Origin: Firmicutes bacterium CAG:534 | Lineage (GTDB): Bacteria > Bacillota > Clostridia > Lachnospirales > Lachnospiraceae | DNA length: 33,895 nt | Direction: 5' to 3' | NCBI GenBank assembly: GCA_000436115.1 | Contig: FR894562.1 | Coordinates: 51,141-85,035 of the forward strand | In this document: piece by piece, positions 8,444 through 16,796 of the stretch | How positions within the stretch are numbered: position 1 is the first letter of the stretch | How the letters are laid out: every line of letters starts with the position of its first letter | Made by a program: the position numbers and the translations under genes | Notes under the pieces: generated by a model | Databases searched by the model: none | Told to the model about the DNA's origin: nothing | The model's input: only the letters and a program-made list of their open reading frames with translations

Positions 8444-10939
8444 ATGGCAATCAAAAAAACGGCTGCCCCCGCAGCATCGCTAACCTTTGATAAAGAGTTG
8501 TTTAAGAGAAGTGTTTTGTATAATATCAAAACACTGTACAGAAAAACACTGGAGGAAGCCAGTGCACAGCAGGTATTTCAGGCAGTTGCCTATGCGATCA
8601 AGGACGCAGTAGTGGATAACTGGATGAATACCCAGAGGGAATATGAGAAGCAGGATCCCAAAACAGTTTATTATCTTTCCATGGAATTCCTGATGGGCCG
8701 TGCCCTTGGAAACAATATCATCAACCTTCAGGCTTACAAGCCGGTGAAGGAAGCCCTGGACGAACTGGGACTTGACCTGAACGTGATCGAGGATCAGGAG
8801 CCCGATGCGGCGCTTGGAAACGGCGGACTGGGAAGACTGGCAGCATGCTTTTTGGATTCCCTTGCAACCCTTGGCTATGCGGCTTATGGCTGCGGCATCC
8901 GTTACCGCTACGGAATGTTCAAGCAGGAGATCCGTGACGGCTATCAGATCGAGGTTCCCGATAACTGGCTGGCAGATGGAAATCCTTTTGAACTGAGAAG
9001 ACCGGAATACGCCAAGATCGTTAAGTTTGGCGGTTATGTAAATGTACATATTGATGAAAATGGCAGAAGCAACTTTGTACAGGAAGGCTATCAGAGCGTG
9101 AAAGCTATTCCTTATGACCTCCCCATTGTGGGTTACGGGAACGGAATTGTAAATACCCTCCGTATCTGGGACGCTGAGGCAGTGGAATGTTTCCAGCTTG
9201 ACTCCTTTGATAAGGGAGATTATCAGAAGGCCGTTGAGCAGGAAAACCTTGCCAGAAATATTGTAGAAGTGCTTTACCCGAACGATAATCATTACGCAGG
9301 AAAAGAGCTCCGCTTAAAGCAGCAGTATTTCTTCATCTCTGCATCCGTTCAGGAAGCTGTTGAAAAATATATGCGCAAGCATGATGATGTGCGTAAATTC
9401 TATGAGAAAGTGACCTTCCAGCTTAACGATACCCATCCTACCGTTGCCGTAGCAGAGCTGATGAGAATTTTAATGGATGAGTATTATCTGACATGGGATG
9501 AAGCATGGGAAGTGACAACAAAGACCTGTGCATACACCAACCATACCATTATGGCAGAAGCGCTTGAAAAATGGCCTATTGAGCTGTTCTCAAGACTGCT
9601 TCCCAGAGTATACCAGATCATTGAGGAGATCAACCGCAGATTTATCCTGAAGATCCAGGAAATGTATCCGGGCAATCAGGAAAAGGTGCGCAAGATGGCG
9701 ATCATCTATGACGGACAGGTAAAAATGGCTCATCTTGCAATCGCTGCAGGCTATTCTGTAAACGGTGTTGCAAGACTTCATACAGAGATCTTAAAGAAGC
9801 AGGAGTTAAAGGATTTCTACGAGATGATGCCGGAGAAGTTCAACAATAAGACAAACGGTATCACCCAGAGAAGATTTCTGCTTCACGGGAACCCGCTTCT
9901 TGCAGACTGGGTAACAGATCATGTGGGCAGTGAATGGATCACAGATCTGCCTCAGATCAAAAAGCTGAAGGTTTATGCAGATGACGAAAAGGCACAGCAG
10001 GAATTTATGAACATCAAATATCAGAACAAGGTGCGTCTTGCTCATTACATTCTGGAGCATAACGGCATTGAGGTAGATCCTCGTTCCATCTTTGACGTTC
10101 AGGTAAAGAGACTGCATGAGTACAAGCGTCAGCTTCTTAATATCCTGCATGTAATGTATCTGTATAATCAGCTCAAGGATAACCCGGAAATGGATTTCTA
10201 TCCCAGAACTTTTATTTTCGGAGCAAAGGCAGCAGCCGGTTATTACAATGCCAAAATGACCATTAAGCTGATCAATTCCGTAGCGGATGTGATCAACAAC
10301 GATCCTGCCATCAATGGAAAGATCAAGGTGGTATTTATTGAAAATTACAGAGTGTCCAATGCAGAGCTGATTTTTGCGGCAGCAGATGTTTCCGAGCAGA
10401 TTTCTACTGCAAGCAAGGAGGCTTCCGGTACAGGCAACATGAAGTTTATGTTAAACGGTGCGCTGACCATTGGAACCATGGACGGTGCGAATGTGGAGAT
10501 CGTTGAAGAGGTTGGAGCAGAAAATGCCTTTATCTTTGGACTTTCCTCTGATGAAGTCATTAATTATGAAAATCACGGCGGCTATGATCCTACGGAAATC
10601 TTCAACAATGATCCTGATGTGAGAAGAGTCCTGATGCAGCTGATCAACGGAACCTATGCTCCCGGTGATCCGGATCGTTTCCGTACGCTTTATAATTCCC
10701 TGCTGAATACTTTAAGTACAGCAAAGGCAGATACCTATTTTATCTTAAAGGATTTCCGTTCCTATGCGGAGGCACATAAGAAAGTGGAAGCAGCCTACAG
10801 GGATGAAAAGGGCTGGGCAAAGAGTGCAATCTTAAACGTTGCCTGCTCCGGTAAATTTACTTCTGACAGAACCATTCAGGAGTATGTGGATGAGATCTGG
10901 CACCTGGATAAGGTGGTTCTCCCTAAAAAGAGGGTATAA
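8444..10939 (+). CDS. glgP: Glycogen/maltodextrin phosphorylase
   Basis: Releases glucose-1-phosphate from alpha-1,4-glucans using phosphate; GT35 family with a pyridoxal-phosphate cofactor, cytoplasmic. 831 residues, normal length for the family. The cofactor lysine is K667 in GTGNMKFMLNGA, followed by the conserved GTMDGANVEI; the N-terminal half contains EDQEPDAALGNGGLGRLAACF, typical of bacterial phosphorylases. Start: ATG 8444, preceded by a strong GAGGAGGAG (8427-8435). It is transcribed alone from its own TATAAT promoter and closed by a strong terminator. The glycogen-synthesis gene glgC sits at the far end of the window, so storage genes are scattered, not in one operon. Whether it prefers glycogen or maltodextrin cannot be told. 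Confidence 0.95.
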   Translation: MAIKKTAAPAASLTFDKELFKRSVLYNIKTLYRKTLEEASAQQVFQAVAYAIKDAVVDNWMNTQREYEKQDPKTVYYLSMEFLMGRALGNNIINLQAYKPVKEALDELGLDLNVIEDQEPDAALGNGGLGRLAACFLDSLATLGYAAYGCGIRYRYGMFKQEIRDGYQIEVPDNWLADGNPFELRRPEYAKIVKFGGYVNVHIDENGRSNFVQEGYQSVKAIPYDLPIVGYGNGIVNTLRIWDAEAVECFQLDSFDKGDYQKAVEQENLARNIVEVLYPNDNHYAGKELRLKQQYFFISASVQEAVEKYMRKHDDVRKFYEKVTFQLNDTHPTVAVAELMRILMDEYYLTWDEAWEVTTKTCAYTNHTIMAEALEKWPIELFSRLLPRVYQIIEEINRRFILKIQEMYPGNQEKVRKMAIIYDGQVKMAHLAIAAGYSVNGVARLHTEILKKQELKDFYEMMPEKFNNKTNGITQRRFLLHGNPLLADWVTDHVGSEWITDLPQIKKLKVYADDEKAQQEFMNIKYQNKVRLAHYILEHNGIEVDPRSIFDVQVKRLHEYKRQLLNILHVMYLYNQLKDNPEMDFYPRTFIFGAKAAAGYYNAKMTIKLINSVADVINNDPAINGKIKVVFIENYRVSNAELIFAAADVSEQISTASKEASGTGNMKFMLNGALTIGTMDGANVEIVEEVGAENAFIFGLSSDEVINYENHGGYDPTEIFNNDPDVRRVLMQLINGTYAPGDPDRFRTLYNSLLNTLSTAKADTYFILKDFRSYAEAHKKVEAAYRDEKGWAKSAILNVACSGKFTSDRTIQEYVDEIWHLDKVVLPKKRV

Positions 10940-10962
10940 AAAATAAAAACAGAAATAACATG

Positions 10963-10992
10963 CGAAAAAGCAGTCTTAGGACTGCTTTTTCT
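10963..10992 (+). terminator. Intrinsic terminator of glgP
   Basis: GAAAAAGCAGTC (10964-10975) pairs with GACTGCTTTTTC (10980-10991), four-base loop TTAG, with TTTTT forming the end of the stem. The symmetry (A-run before, T-run after) means it could stop transcription in both directions. Confidence 0.9.
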
Positions 10993-11069
10993 GCATATAG
11001 AGCAGAAATTAGGTGGAAAGAAATAAGAAAAATGGTGTAAAATAATAAAAAAGCGGAAAGGGGAATGAA

Positions 11070-12536
11070 ATGCTGAGTAATATTCAATTTCCGGAAAAAC
11101 CGGATGATGAAATTCAAAAACAGAGATTAAAAGCTGCAAAGGAAAAGCTGGCAGCACAGCAGATGCTGATCAAGGAGCACAGAATTCCGGTTCTGGTTTT
11201 AGTGGAAGGCTGGGGAACCTCCGGAAAGGGAAGCATGATCGGCCAGATCATTCAAAATATCGATCCCCGGTTTTTCAAAGTAGCTTCCATGGATCCCCCT
11301 ACGAAGGAAGAGCTTCGGAAGCCCTTTTTATGCCGTTATTTTGAAAAGATCCCGGAGGCAGGGAAGTTTATGTTCCTGGATTCCGGCTGGATGGATGAGG
11401 TCACAAGGAATTATCTTCTGGGAGAAATGGATGATAAGGTATACGGGCAGAGAATTGAGAGCATTCGCAGATTTGAACGGCAGCTTACGGACAATGGCTA
11501 CCTTGTGATGAAATTCTTCTGCCATATCAGCAAAAAAGAGCAGAAAAAGCGGATTGAGTACTTGGAGGATAATGTAGATACCAGGTGGAGGGTCAGTGAT
11601 AATGACAGGTGGCAGAACCATCATTATAAGCAGTGCCAGGAATGCTACAGCCGTTATCTGGAGGATACGAATTTTCCGGCAGCTCCCTGGTATGTGGTGG
11701 ATGGCAGCAGTAAAAAGTGGGCTGAGCTTCAGACCCTTGAGCTTTTAACGGAAGGAATTGAAATTGCACTGCAAAATCAAAGCCTTGCAGTTCCTCTTTT
11801 GCAGAATGTTTTCCCTCTTGCAAAAATGCCCCTTTTGTCGGAGATCAGACTGGATAAATCCATTACAGAGGAAAAATATAAGGAAGAGCTTTCCAGACTG
11901 CAAAAGCACCTTGGGGAGCTTCATAACAGGCTGTACCGCAAAAGAGTACCGGTAGTCATCGTTTATGAAGGCTGGGATGCAGCGGGAAAGGGCGGAAATA
12001 TCAAAAGGATCACGGGAGCCCTTGATCCGAGAGGGTATGAGGTCCATCCCATTGCAAGTCCGGAACCCCATGAAAAGGCAAGGCATTATCTGTGGCGTTT
12101 CTGGACCAGGCTTCCAAAGACCGGCCATATTGCCATTTTTGACAGAAGCTGGTACGGCAGAGTGATGGTAGAGAGGCTGGAAGGCTTTTGCAGTGAAAAT
12201 GACTGGAAAAGGGCCTACAATGAAATGAATGAATTTGAAAAGGAGCTTCATGACTGGGGCGCCGTGATCATCAAATTCTGGGTGCAGATCGATAAGGATA
12301 CCCAGCTTGAGCGTTTTACCTTAAGACAAAATACGCCGGAAAAGCAATGGAAGATCACAGACGAGGACTGGAGGAACCGGGATAAGTGGGATCAGTATGA
12401 GAGAGCGGTGAATGAAATGATCCAAAAGACCAGCACCACCTATGCTCCATGGCATATCCTGGAATCCACAGACAAAAAATATGCCCGTATCAAAGCGCTT
12501 AAGATCGTGATTGAAGAGCTTGAGAAGGTACTTTGA
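11070..12536 (+). CDS. Two-domain PPK2-family polyphosphate kinase (polyphosphate:AMP phosphotransferase-like)
   Basis: 488 residues with two tandem PPK2 domains, the architecture and length of class II PPK2 enzymes such as PAP, which use polyphosphate to phosphorylate AMP. N-domain: Walker A GWGTSGKGS at 47-55, but the Walker B/lid position reads LDSGWMD around 104. C-domain: canonical GWDAAGKGG at 301-309, and FDRSWYGR with D358, R359, W361 and Y362. The N-domain thus lacks the DRSWY motif and is probably structural or regulatory, as reported for PAP-type enzymes. Start: ATG 11070 after GAAAGGGG. It is separated from glgP by a strong terminator; the promoter is not clear (a weak TAAAAT at 11038-11043). 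No ppk1 or ppx is visible. Exact nucleotide substrate (AMP, ADP or GDP) is unproven. Confidence 0.88.
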   Translation: MLSNIQFPEKPDDEIQKQRLKAAKEKLAAQQMLIKEHRIPVLVLVEGWGTSGKGSMIGQIIQNIDPRFFKVASMDPPTKEELRKPFLCRYFEKIPEAGKFMFLDSGWMDEVTRNYLLGEMDDKVYGQRIESIRRFERQLTDNGYLVMKFFCHISKKEQKKRIEYLEDNVDTRWRVSDNDRWQNHHYKQCQECYSRYLEDTNFPAAPWYVVDGSSKKWAELQTLELLTEGIEIALQNQSLAVPLLQNVFPLAKMPLLSEIRLDKSITEEKYKEELSRLQKHLGELHNRLYRKRVPVVIVYEGWDAAGKGGNIKRITGALDPRGYEVHPIASPEPHEKARHYLWRFWTRLPKTGHIAIFDRSWYGRVMVERLEGFCSENDWKRAYNEMNEFEKELHDWGAVIIKFWVQIDKDTQLERFTLRQNTPEKQWKITDEDWRNRDKWDQYERAVNEMIQKTSTTYAPWHILESTDKKYARIKALKIVIEELEKVL

Positions 12537-12537
12537 A

Positions 12538-12566
12538 TTGCAAAGACGGATAATATATTTTATAAT
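12538..12566 (+). promoter_or_regulatory. Sigma-A-type promoter of the YbhJ-like hydratase
   Basis: TTGCAA (12538-12543), a 17-base spacer, and a perfect TATAAT (12561-12566). The -35 begins two bases after the upstream stop codon, so the hydratase has its own promoter despite the short gap. Confidence 0.8.
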
Positions 12567-12622
12567 ATAGAAGTTCAAAATGAAATACAGAAGCTTTCGA
12601 CACAAATACAGGAGGAACGGTT

Positions 12623-14911
12623 ATGATATCAGTATTAGAAGGCGGTGCATATCTGGTAAATGGAACAGAACTGATACCGGATGGCGCACAGGCACTTTAT
12701 GAGGTTAAGAGCAGGACAGGCAGAGAGATCTCCAAGGAACAGGCAAAACAGGAAACCATGGCTTATGGGATCCTGAAGGAACATAATACTTCCGGAAATA
12801 TGGATAAGCTGAAGATCAAGTTTGATAAGCTTACCTCACATGATATCACTTTCGTGGGAATTATCCAGACCGCCAGAGCATCGGGACTTGAGAAATTTCC
12901 AGTGCCCTATGTGCTTACAAACTGCCACAATTCCCTGTGCGCAGTGGGCGGAACTATTAATGAGGATGACCACATGTTTGGACTGACCTGTGCGAAAAAG
13001 TACGGCGGCGTTTATGTTCCTCCTCATCAGGCAGTCATCCATCAGTTTGCCAGAGAAATGCTTGCAGGCGGCGGCAGGATGATCCTGGGGTCTGATTCTC
13101 ATACAAGATACGGAGCGCTTGGAACCATGGCAATGGGAGAAGGCGGCCCCGAGCTGGTAAAGCAGCTTCTTGGCCAGACCTATGACATTAATATGCCGGG
13201 AGTTGTGGGAGTTTATCTGACCGGAGAGCCGGTTAAGGGAGTAGGCCCGCAGGATGTGGCTCTTGCGATCATAGGAGAAGTATTTGGCAGCGGCTATGTG
13301 AAGAATAAAGTAATGGAATTTGTAGGGCCGGGAGTTGCGGCTTTGAGCGCAGATTTCAGGATCGGCATTGACGTTATGACTACAGAGACCACCTGTCTGT
13401 CCTCTATCTGGCAGACGGATGACAAGATCAAGGAATTTTACGAGATCCATGGCAGGGGAGAAGACTATAAGGAGTTAAAGCCGGGAGAGGCAGCATATTA
13501 TGACGGAATGATCACCATTGATCTGAGCACCATAAAGCCTATGATTGCAATGCCCTTCCATCCCAGCAATACATACACCATTGAAGAGCTTAACGCAAAT
13601 CTGATGGATATTCTGGAGGATGTGGAAAAAAGAGCGGCTGTTTCCCTGGACGGAGCAGTGGACTTTACCCTCAAAAACAAAGTCAGAAACGGGAAGCTGT
13701 TTGTGGATCAGGGGATCATTGCAGGCTGCGCAGGAGGAGGCTTTGAGAATATCTGTGCGGCAGCAGATATTATGAAGGGACAGTATATCGGCTCCGACGG
13801 ATTTTCCTTAAGCGTTTATCCGGCGTCTATGCCGATCTATATGGAACTGATAAAGAATGGCTGCGCGGCAGCCCTTATGGAAACGGGAGCCGTACTGAAA
13901 ACGGCATTTTGCGGGCCTTGCTTTGGCGCAGGAGATACGCCGGCAAACAACGCATTCAGCATCCGCCATTCCACCAGAAACTTCCCGAACAGGGAAGGCT
14001 CCAAGCTGCAGAATGGGCAGATTGCTTCCGTGGCGCTTATGGATGCAAGGTCGATTGCGGCAACGGCGGCCAATAAGGGTATGCTTACACCGGCCACTGA
14101 TTTTGACGGGCCTATGGGTAAATATCAGTATCATTTTGACACCAATATTTATCAAAACAGAGTATTTGACTCTCATGGAGTGGCAGATCCCTCTGTGGAG
14201 ATCCAGTTTGGGCCGAACATTAAGGACTGGCCCGCTATGGCAGCGCTTCCTGAAAACCTTGTGCTGCGTGTGGTTTCAGAAATCCATGATCCGGTGACGA
14301 CAACGGATGAGCTGATCCCTTCGGGAGAAACCTCTTCCTACCGTTCCAATCCTCTGGGGCTTGCAGAATTTACCCTGTCCAGGAAGGATCCCGCTTATGT
14401 GGGACTGGCAAAGGATATTCAGGTGGCCCAGAAGGCTGTGATGGAGGGAAGCTGTCCTGTAGAGGCAAAGCCGGAGCTGAAGGAGATCATGGATACGATC
14501 CATACCCTGTATCCGGAAGTAGGAAAAGGAAATGTAGGCTTTGGGTCTACGATCTTTGCAGTAAAGCCGGGAGACGGCTCAGCCAGAGAGCAGGCTGCTT
14601 CCTGCCAGAAGGTACTGGGAGGATGGGCAAATATTGCAAATGAATATGCAACAAAGAGATACCGTTCCAACCTGATCAACTGGGGAATGCTTCCGTTTTT
14701 GATCGACGAGGGGAAGCTTCCTTTTCAGAATAAGGATTATCTGTTCTTCCCGGAGATCCGCAAAGCGGTAGAAGAAAAAGCGGAGGAGATCAAAGGATAC
14801 CGGGTGGCAGACGGAAAGCTGACGCCGTTTACGGTAAGGCTGGGAGAGCTTACGGATGAAGAGCGCCAGATCATCCTGAAGGGATGCCTGATCAACTACA
14901 ACAGAGTGTAG
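12623..14911 (+). CDS. Aconitase-superfamily hydratase (YbhJ-like)
   Basis: 762 residues, length of E. coli YbhJ, a putative hydratase of the aconitase superfamily whose substrate is unknown. Iron-sulfur ligands are in place: C369 in AGCAGGGFEN (equivalent to the first aconitase cluster cysteine) and C430/C433 in FCGPCFG. Other superfamily motifs are GSDSHTRYGALG near the N-terminal third, and RNFPNREGSK. It should therefore bind a 4Fe-4S cluster and add or remove water on a carboxylic acid. The sequence is not a standard AcnA or AcnB, so a TCA-cycle role should not be assumed. Start: ATG 12623 with GGAGG at 12611-12615, driven by its own promoter. It ends seven bases before the stop of the opposing DUF368 gene. 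Confidence 0.85.
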   Translation: MISVLEGGAYLVNGTELIPDGAQALYEVKSRTGREISKEQAKQETMAYGILKEHNTSGNMDKLKIKFDKLTSHDITFVGIIQTARASGLEKFPVPYVLTNCHNSLCAVGGTINEDDHMFGLTCAKKYGGVYVPPHQAVIHQFAREMLAGGGRMILGSDSHTRYGALGTMAMGEGGPELVKQLLGQTYDINMPGVVGVYLTGEPVKGVGPQDVALAIIGEVFGSGYVKNKVMEFVGPGVAALSADFRIGIDVMTTETTCLSSIWQTDDKIKEFYEIHGRGEDYKELKPGEAAYYDGMITIDLSTIKPMIAMPFHPSNTYTIEELNANLMDILEDVEKRAAVSLDGAVDFTLKNKVRNGKLFVDQGIIAGCAGGGFENICAAADIMKGQYIGSDGFSLSVYPASMPIYMELIKNGCAAALMETGAVLKTAFCGPCFGAGDTPANNAFSIRHSTRNFPNREGSKLQNGQIASVALMDARSIAATAANKGMLTPATDFDGPMGKYQYHFDTNIYQNRVFDSHGVADPSVEIQFGPNIKDWPAMAALPENLVLRVVSEIHDPVTTTDELIPSGETSSYRSNPLGLAEFTLSRKDPAYVGLAKDIQVAQKAVMEGSCPVEAKPELKEIMDTIHTLYPEVGKGNVGFGSTIFAVKPGDGSAREQAASCQKVLGGWANIANEYATKRYRSNLINWGMLPFLIDEGKLPFQNKDYLFFPEIRKAVEEKAEEIKGYRVADGKLTPFTVRLGELTDEERQIILKGCLINYNRV

Positions 14912-14912
14912 G

Positions 14913-14930
14913 CACCTGTCAGCTCAGGTG
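14913..14930. other. Small hairpin spanning the convergent stop codons
   Basis: CACCTG (14913-14918) pairs with CAGGTG (14925-14930). It covers the meeting point of two convergent genes. There is no T-run on either strand, so I do not call a terminator. Confidence 0.3.
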
Positions 14931-15755
14931 AAAATGGTCTAACAGAGCGGAGATCAGAATTCCGGCCAAAAGCCAGAAGAGATTGAGCATGCAGGAAGAA
15001 ATGCTGAGTGCAAAGCTTTGAAAGGGAATGATCATGACCGTGGCAGCAATCACAATGCCGGTGATCCCGTGAAAGGTCAGACTGTAATGTCTGCGGAACA
15101 GATAGTTTACAGCCTTAGAGAGACAGGAAATGGTGATCAGGGCACCGATGCCGCTTGGGAGCAGCACGGCAGGATCCAGACGTCCCAGTCCTGCAATAAA
15201 AGGAGTATAAAGGTTTAGAGGCATCAGCAGAGTGGAAAAGCTCATGCCGGGTGCGATCACGCTGACGGCAAAGCAGATTCCGCAGAAGAAATACCATAAA
15301 AAGCCGGGCGTAATGGAAACAGAATAGAGCTTAAGACAAATTAAAAGGGCAAATACCAGAGCCATGGAACAGACCATGGCCAGGTAGGAGCCCTTATTTC
15401 GTCCCCTGGCCCCGGCCTGAGCAAAAAGGGAGGGAAGCAGACCTGCAATCAGTCCCACAAAGAGACAGGTGGAAGGAGCAGAGTAGCTTTCCAGAAAAAA
15501 GGCCAGAACCTTTGCAACGCCCATAAAGCCTATGAGGGCGCCGACCAGATAGGGAAACAGCAATTTTAAATGGGTTTTCCAGCATCCGGCAGGGTCTGCC
15601 AGAAGCTCCATAAGCGGCTTGTAAATGCCAAAAACAACGCTGAGGACGCCGCCGGATATTCCGGGAAGTACAGATCCAAGTCCGATAAGAGCGCCCTGGA
15701 TCACCATCATCAAAAAATTTTGAAGGGAGCGCGGGGTGGAAAATCCTGTTTTCAT
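14919..15755 (-). CDS. popT: DUF368 membrane protein, PopT-type polyprenyl-phosphate transporter
   Basis: 278-residue polytopic membrane protein of the DUF368 family. The hallmark N-terminal segment IGLGSVLPGISGGVLSVVFG is present (most members read IIPGVSGG), and a second PGMSFSTLL segment sits in the C-terminal half, giving the internal-repeat look of this family. DUF368 proteins have been shown in other bacteria to recycle undecaprenyl phosphate across the membrane for peptidoglycan and teichoic acid synthesis; function here is inferred from that. Start: ATG at 15755, with AAAGGA upstream on the minus strand. It lies next to a run of envelope genes on the other strand (M23-like, ddl, murF), which fits the role. 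It has no co-directional neighbour, so it is likely monocistronic. No clear minus-strand promoter was found. Confidence 0.85.
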   Translation of the reverse strand: MKTGFSTPRSLQNFLMMVIQGALIGLGSVLPGISGGVLSVVFGIYKPLMELLADPAGCWKTHLKLLFPYLVGALIGFMGVAKVLAFFLESYSAPSTCLFVGLIAGLLPSLFAQAGARGRNKGSYLAMVCSMALVFALLICLKLYSVSITPGFLWYFFCGICFAVSVIAPGMSFSTLLMPLNLYTPFIAGLGRLDPAVLLPSGIGALITISCLSKAVNYLFRRHYSLTFHGITGIVIAATVMIIPFQSFALSISSCMLNLFWLLAGILISALLDHFHLS

Positions 15756-15836
15756 AACGGTTTCCTTTCAGAAGTGCTCCCTATAGCTTATGTGAAAGGA
15801 TCAGGCGGTATGTAGGAAAATTTTGAATAAAGATAG

Positions 15837-15859
15837 AAAAAAAGGCAAAACTATTTGCC
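15837..15859 (-). terminator. Leftward intrinsic terminator upstream of the DUF368 gene
   Basis: On the minus strand GGCAAA, loop TAGT, TTTGCC (15859-15844) is followed by seven T (15843-15837). It is about 80 bases upstream of the DUF368 start and 40 bases upstream of the divergent M23-like gene. It could block antisense transcription leaving the M23-like gene, or act as an attenuator if the DUF368 transcript starts to its right. Confidence 0.5.
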
Positions 15860-15898
15860 ATAGAACAATCCAAAGAAAGTAATAAGCGGAGGCAAGAA

Positions 15899-16777
15899 AT
15901 GAGAAGACGAAGAAGAAATATTTCCAGAGAAAGGTTCCTTATGATCTCAGCATCTTTATTAGTGCTTGGATCCTTGACGGCTACCGGACTTTGGCTTGGA
16001 AGAGAAGATAACAGTCAAAATGAAGGCTATGTGGTAGACCTGAGCGCCATAGAAAACAGTGGGGCGGCAGGCGCTGCCAAGGAAGATGCGGCCAGCGTGA
16101 AGGAAAGCGTGGTAAGAGAAAACTCCCTTGCGGATGATCTTGATTATGATCCCTATTTTCAGGAGACCAATTCCCAAAGGGTAGAAAATCCCGATCAGTC
16201 TGAAAGCGACAGCATGTCCCAGCAGGATCCTTCTTCAAAGGAGCAGGAAAAAAGCGAGACTGCCAAAAAGGAAAAAGAAGGCGGGCAGCAGGAAGAGGAC
16301 GGGCAGAACGAGCAGGATACAGATACACCGGCGCTTTCTACAGCCATGCAGCCGGCGCTTAATTTCAGCGATACGGATACCCTGATGTGGCCTGTGGTAG
16401 GAAATATCCTTGTAAATTACAGCATGGATAAAACCGTTTATTTTCCTACCCTGGATCAGTACAAATACAATCCGGCCATTATGATTGAAGCAACCCAGGG
16501 GGATCTGATCACAGCAGCCTGTGCAGGGAAGGTGACCAGTGTCTTTGAAGACCCCCAGATCGGAAATGCAGTGAAGATGGAGCTGGGTGGAGGATATGAG
16601 GTAACCTATGGACAGCTTACCGGGATCCTGGTATCGGAAGGAAGTTATGTGGCAGCCGGTGATGTGATTGCACAGGTGGCTGCACCTACCAAGTATTACA
16701 GCCTGGAAGGAACAAACGTATATTTTGCGCTGACCAAGGATGGGGAGCCTGTAAATCCCATGTCCAAGTTAAATTAA
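15899..16777 (+). CDS. Membrane-anchored M23/LytM-fold protein lacking catalytic residues (SpoIIQ-like)
   Basis: 292 residues: an Arg-rich start (RRRRR), one membrane helix about 13-33, a long acidic, Gln/Glu/Ser-rich linker about 38-150, and a C-terminal M23-type domain from about 163. Type II topology would put the domain outside. The domain has recognisable M23 beta-strand sequence (ITAACAGKV, GGGYEVTYGQL, VYFALTKDGEPVNP). However, the zinc ligands are gone: the HxxxD site reads NPAIM, the HxH region reads YGQL, and the last LHF reads VYF. It is therefore probably a non-enzymatic peptidoglycan or partner-binding protein, as in Bacillus SpoIIQ. A sporulation role is possible but unproven; I saw no convincing sigma-F or sigma-G promoter. 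Start: ATG 15899 with GGAGG at 15888-15892. The amidohydrolase follows within 20 bases, so they form an operon. Confidence 0.8.
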   Translation: MRRRRRNISRERFLMISASLLVLGSLTATGLWLGREDNSQNEGYVVDLSAIENSGAAGAAKEDAASVKESVVRENSLADDLDYDPYFQETNSQRVENPDQSESDSMSQQDPSSKEQEKSETAKKEKEGGQQEEDGQNEQDTDTPALSTAMQPALNFSDTDTLMWPVVGNILVNYSMDKTVYFPTLDQYKYNPAIMIEATQGDLITAACAGKVTSVFEDPQIGNAVKMELGGGYEVTYGQLTGILVSEGSYVAAGDVIAQVAAPTKYYSLEGTNVYFALTKDGEPVNPMSKLN

Positions 16778-16796
16778 AAACAGGGAGAAAATGCTG

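Noticed and set aside
7207..8529. 440-codon open frame on the minus strand opposite ileS
   Set aside because: It lies wholly within ileS and the ileS-glgP gap, has no ribosome site or recognisable domain, and its composition is that of the complement of a conserved gene; a typical antisense shadow.
8480..9292. 270-codon minus-strand frame opposite glgP
   Set aside because: Fully inside a well-conserved glgP; no motif, no start signal.
12836..13450. 204-codon minus-strand frame opposite the hydratase
   Set aside because: Shadow of the hydratase gene; no motif or start signal.
15780..15898. Sigma-F or sigma-G promoter before the M23-like gene
   Set aside because: GTATG at about 15808 is only a loose match and no acceptable -10 follows at the right distance.
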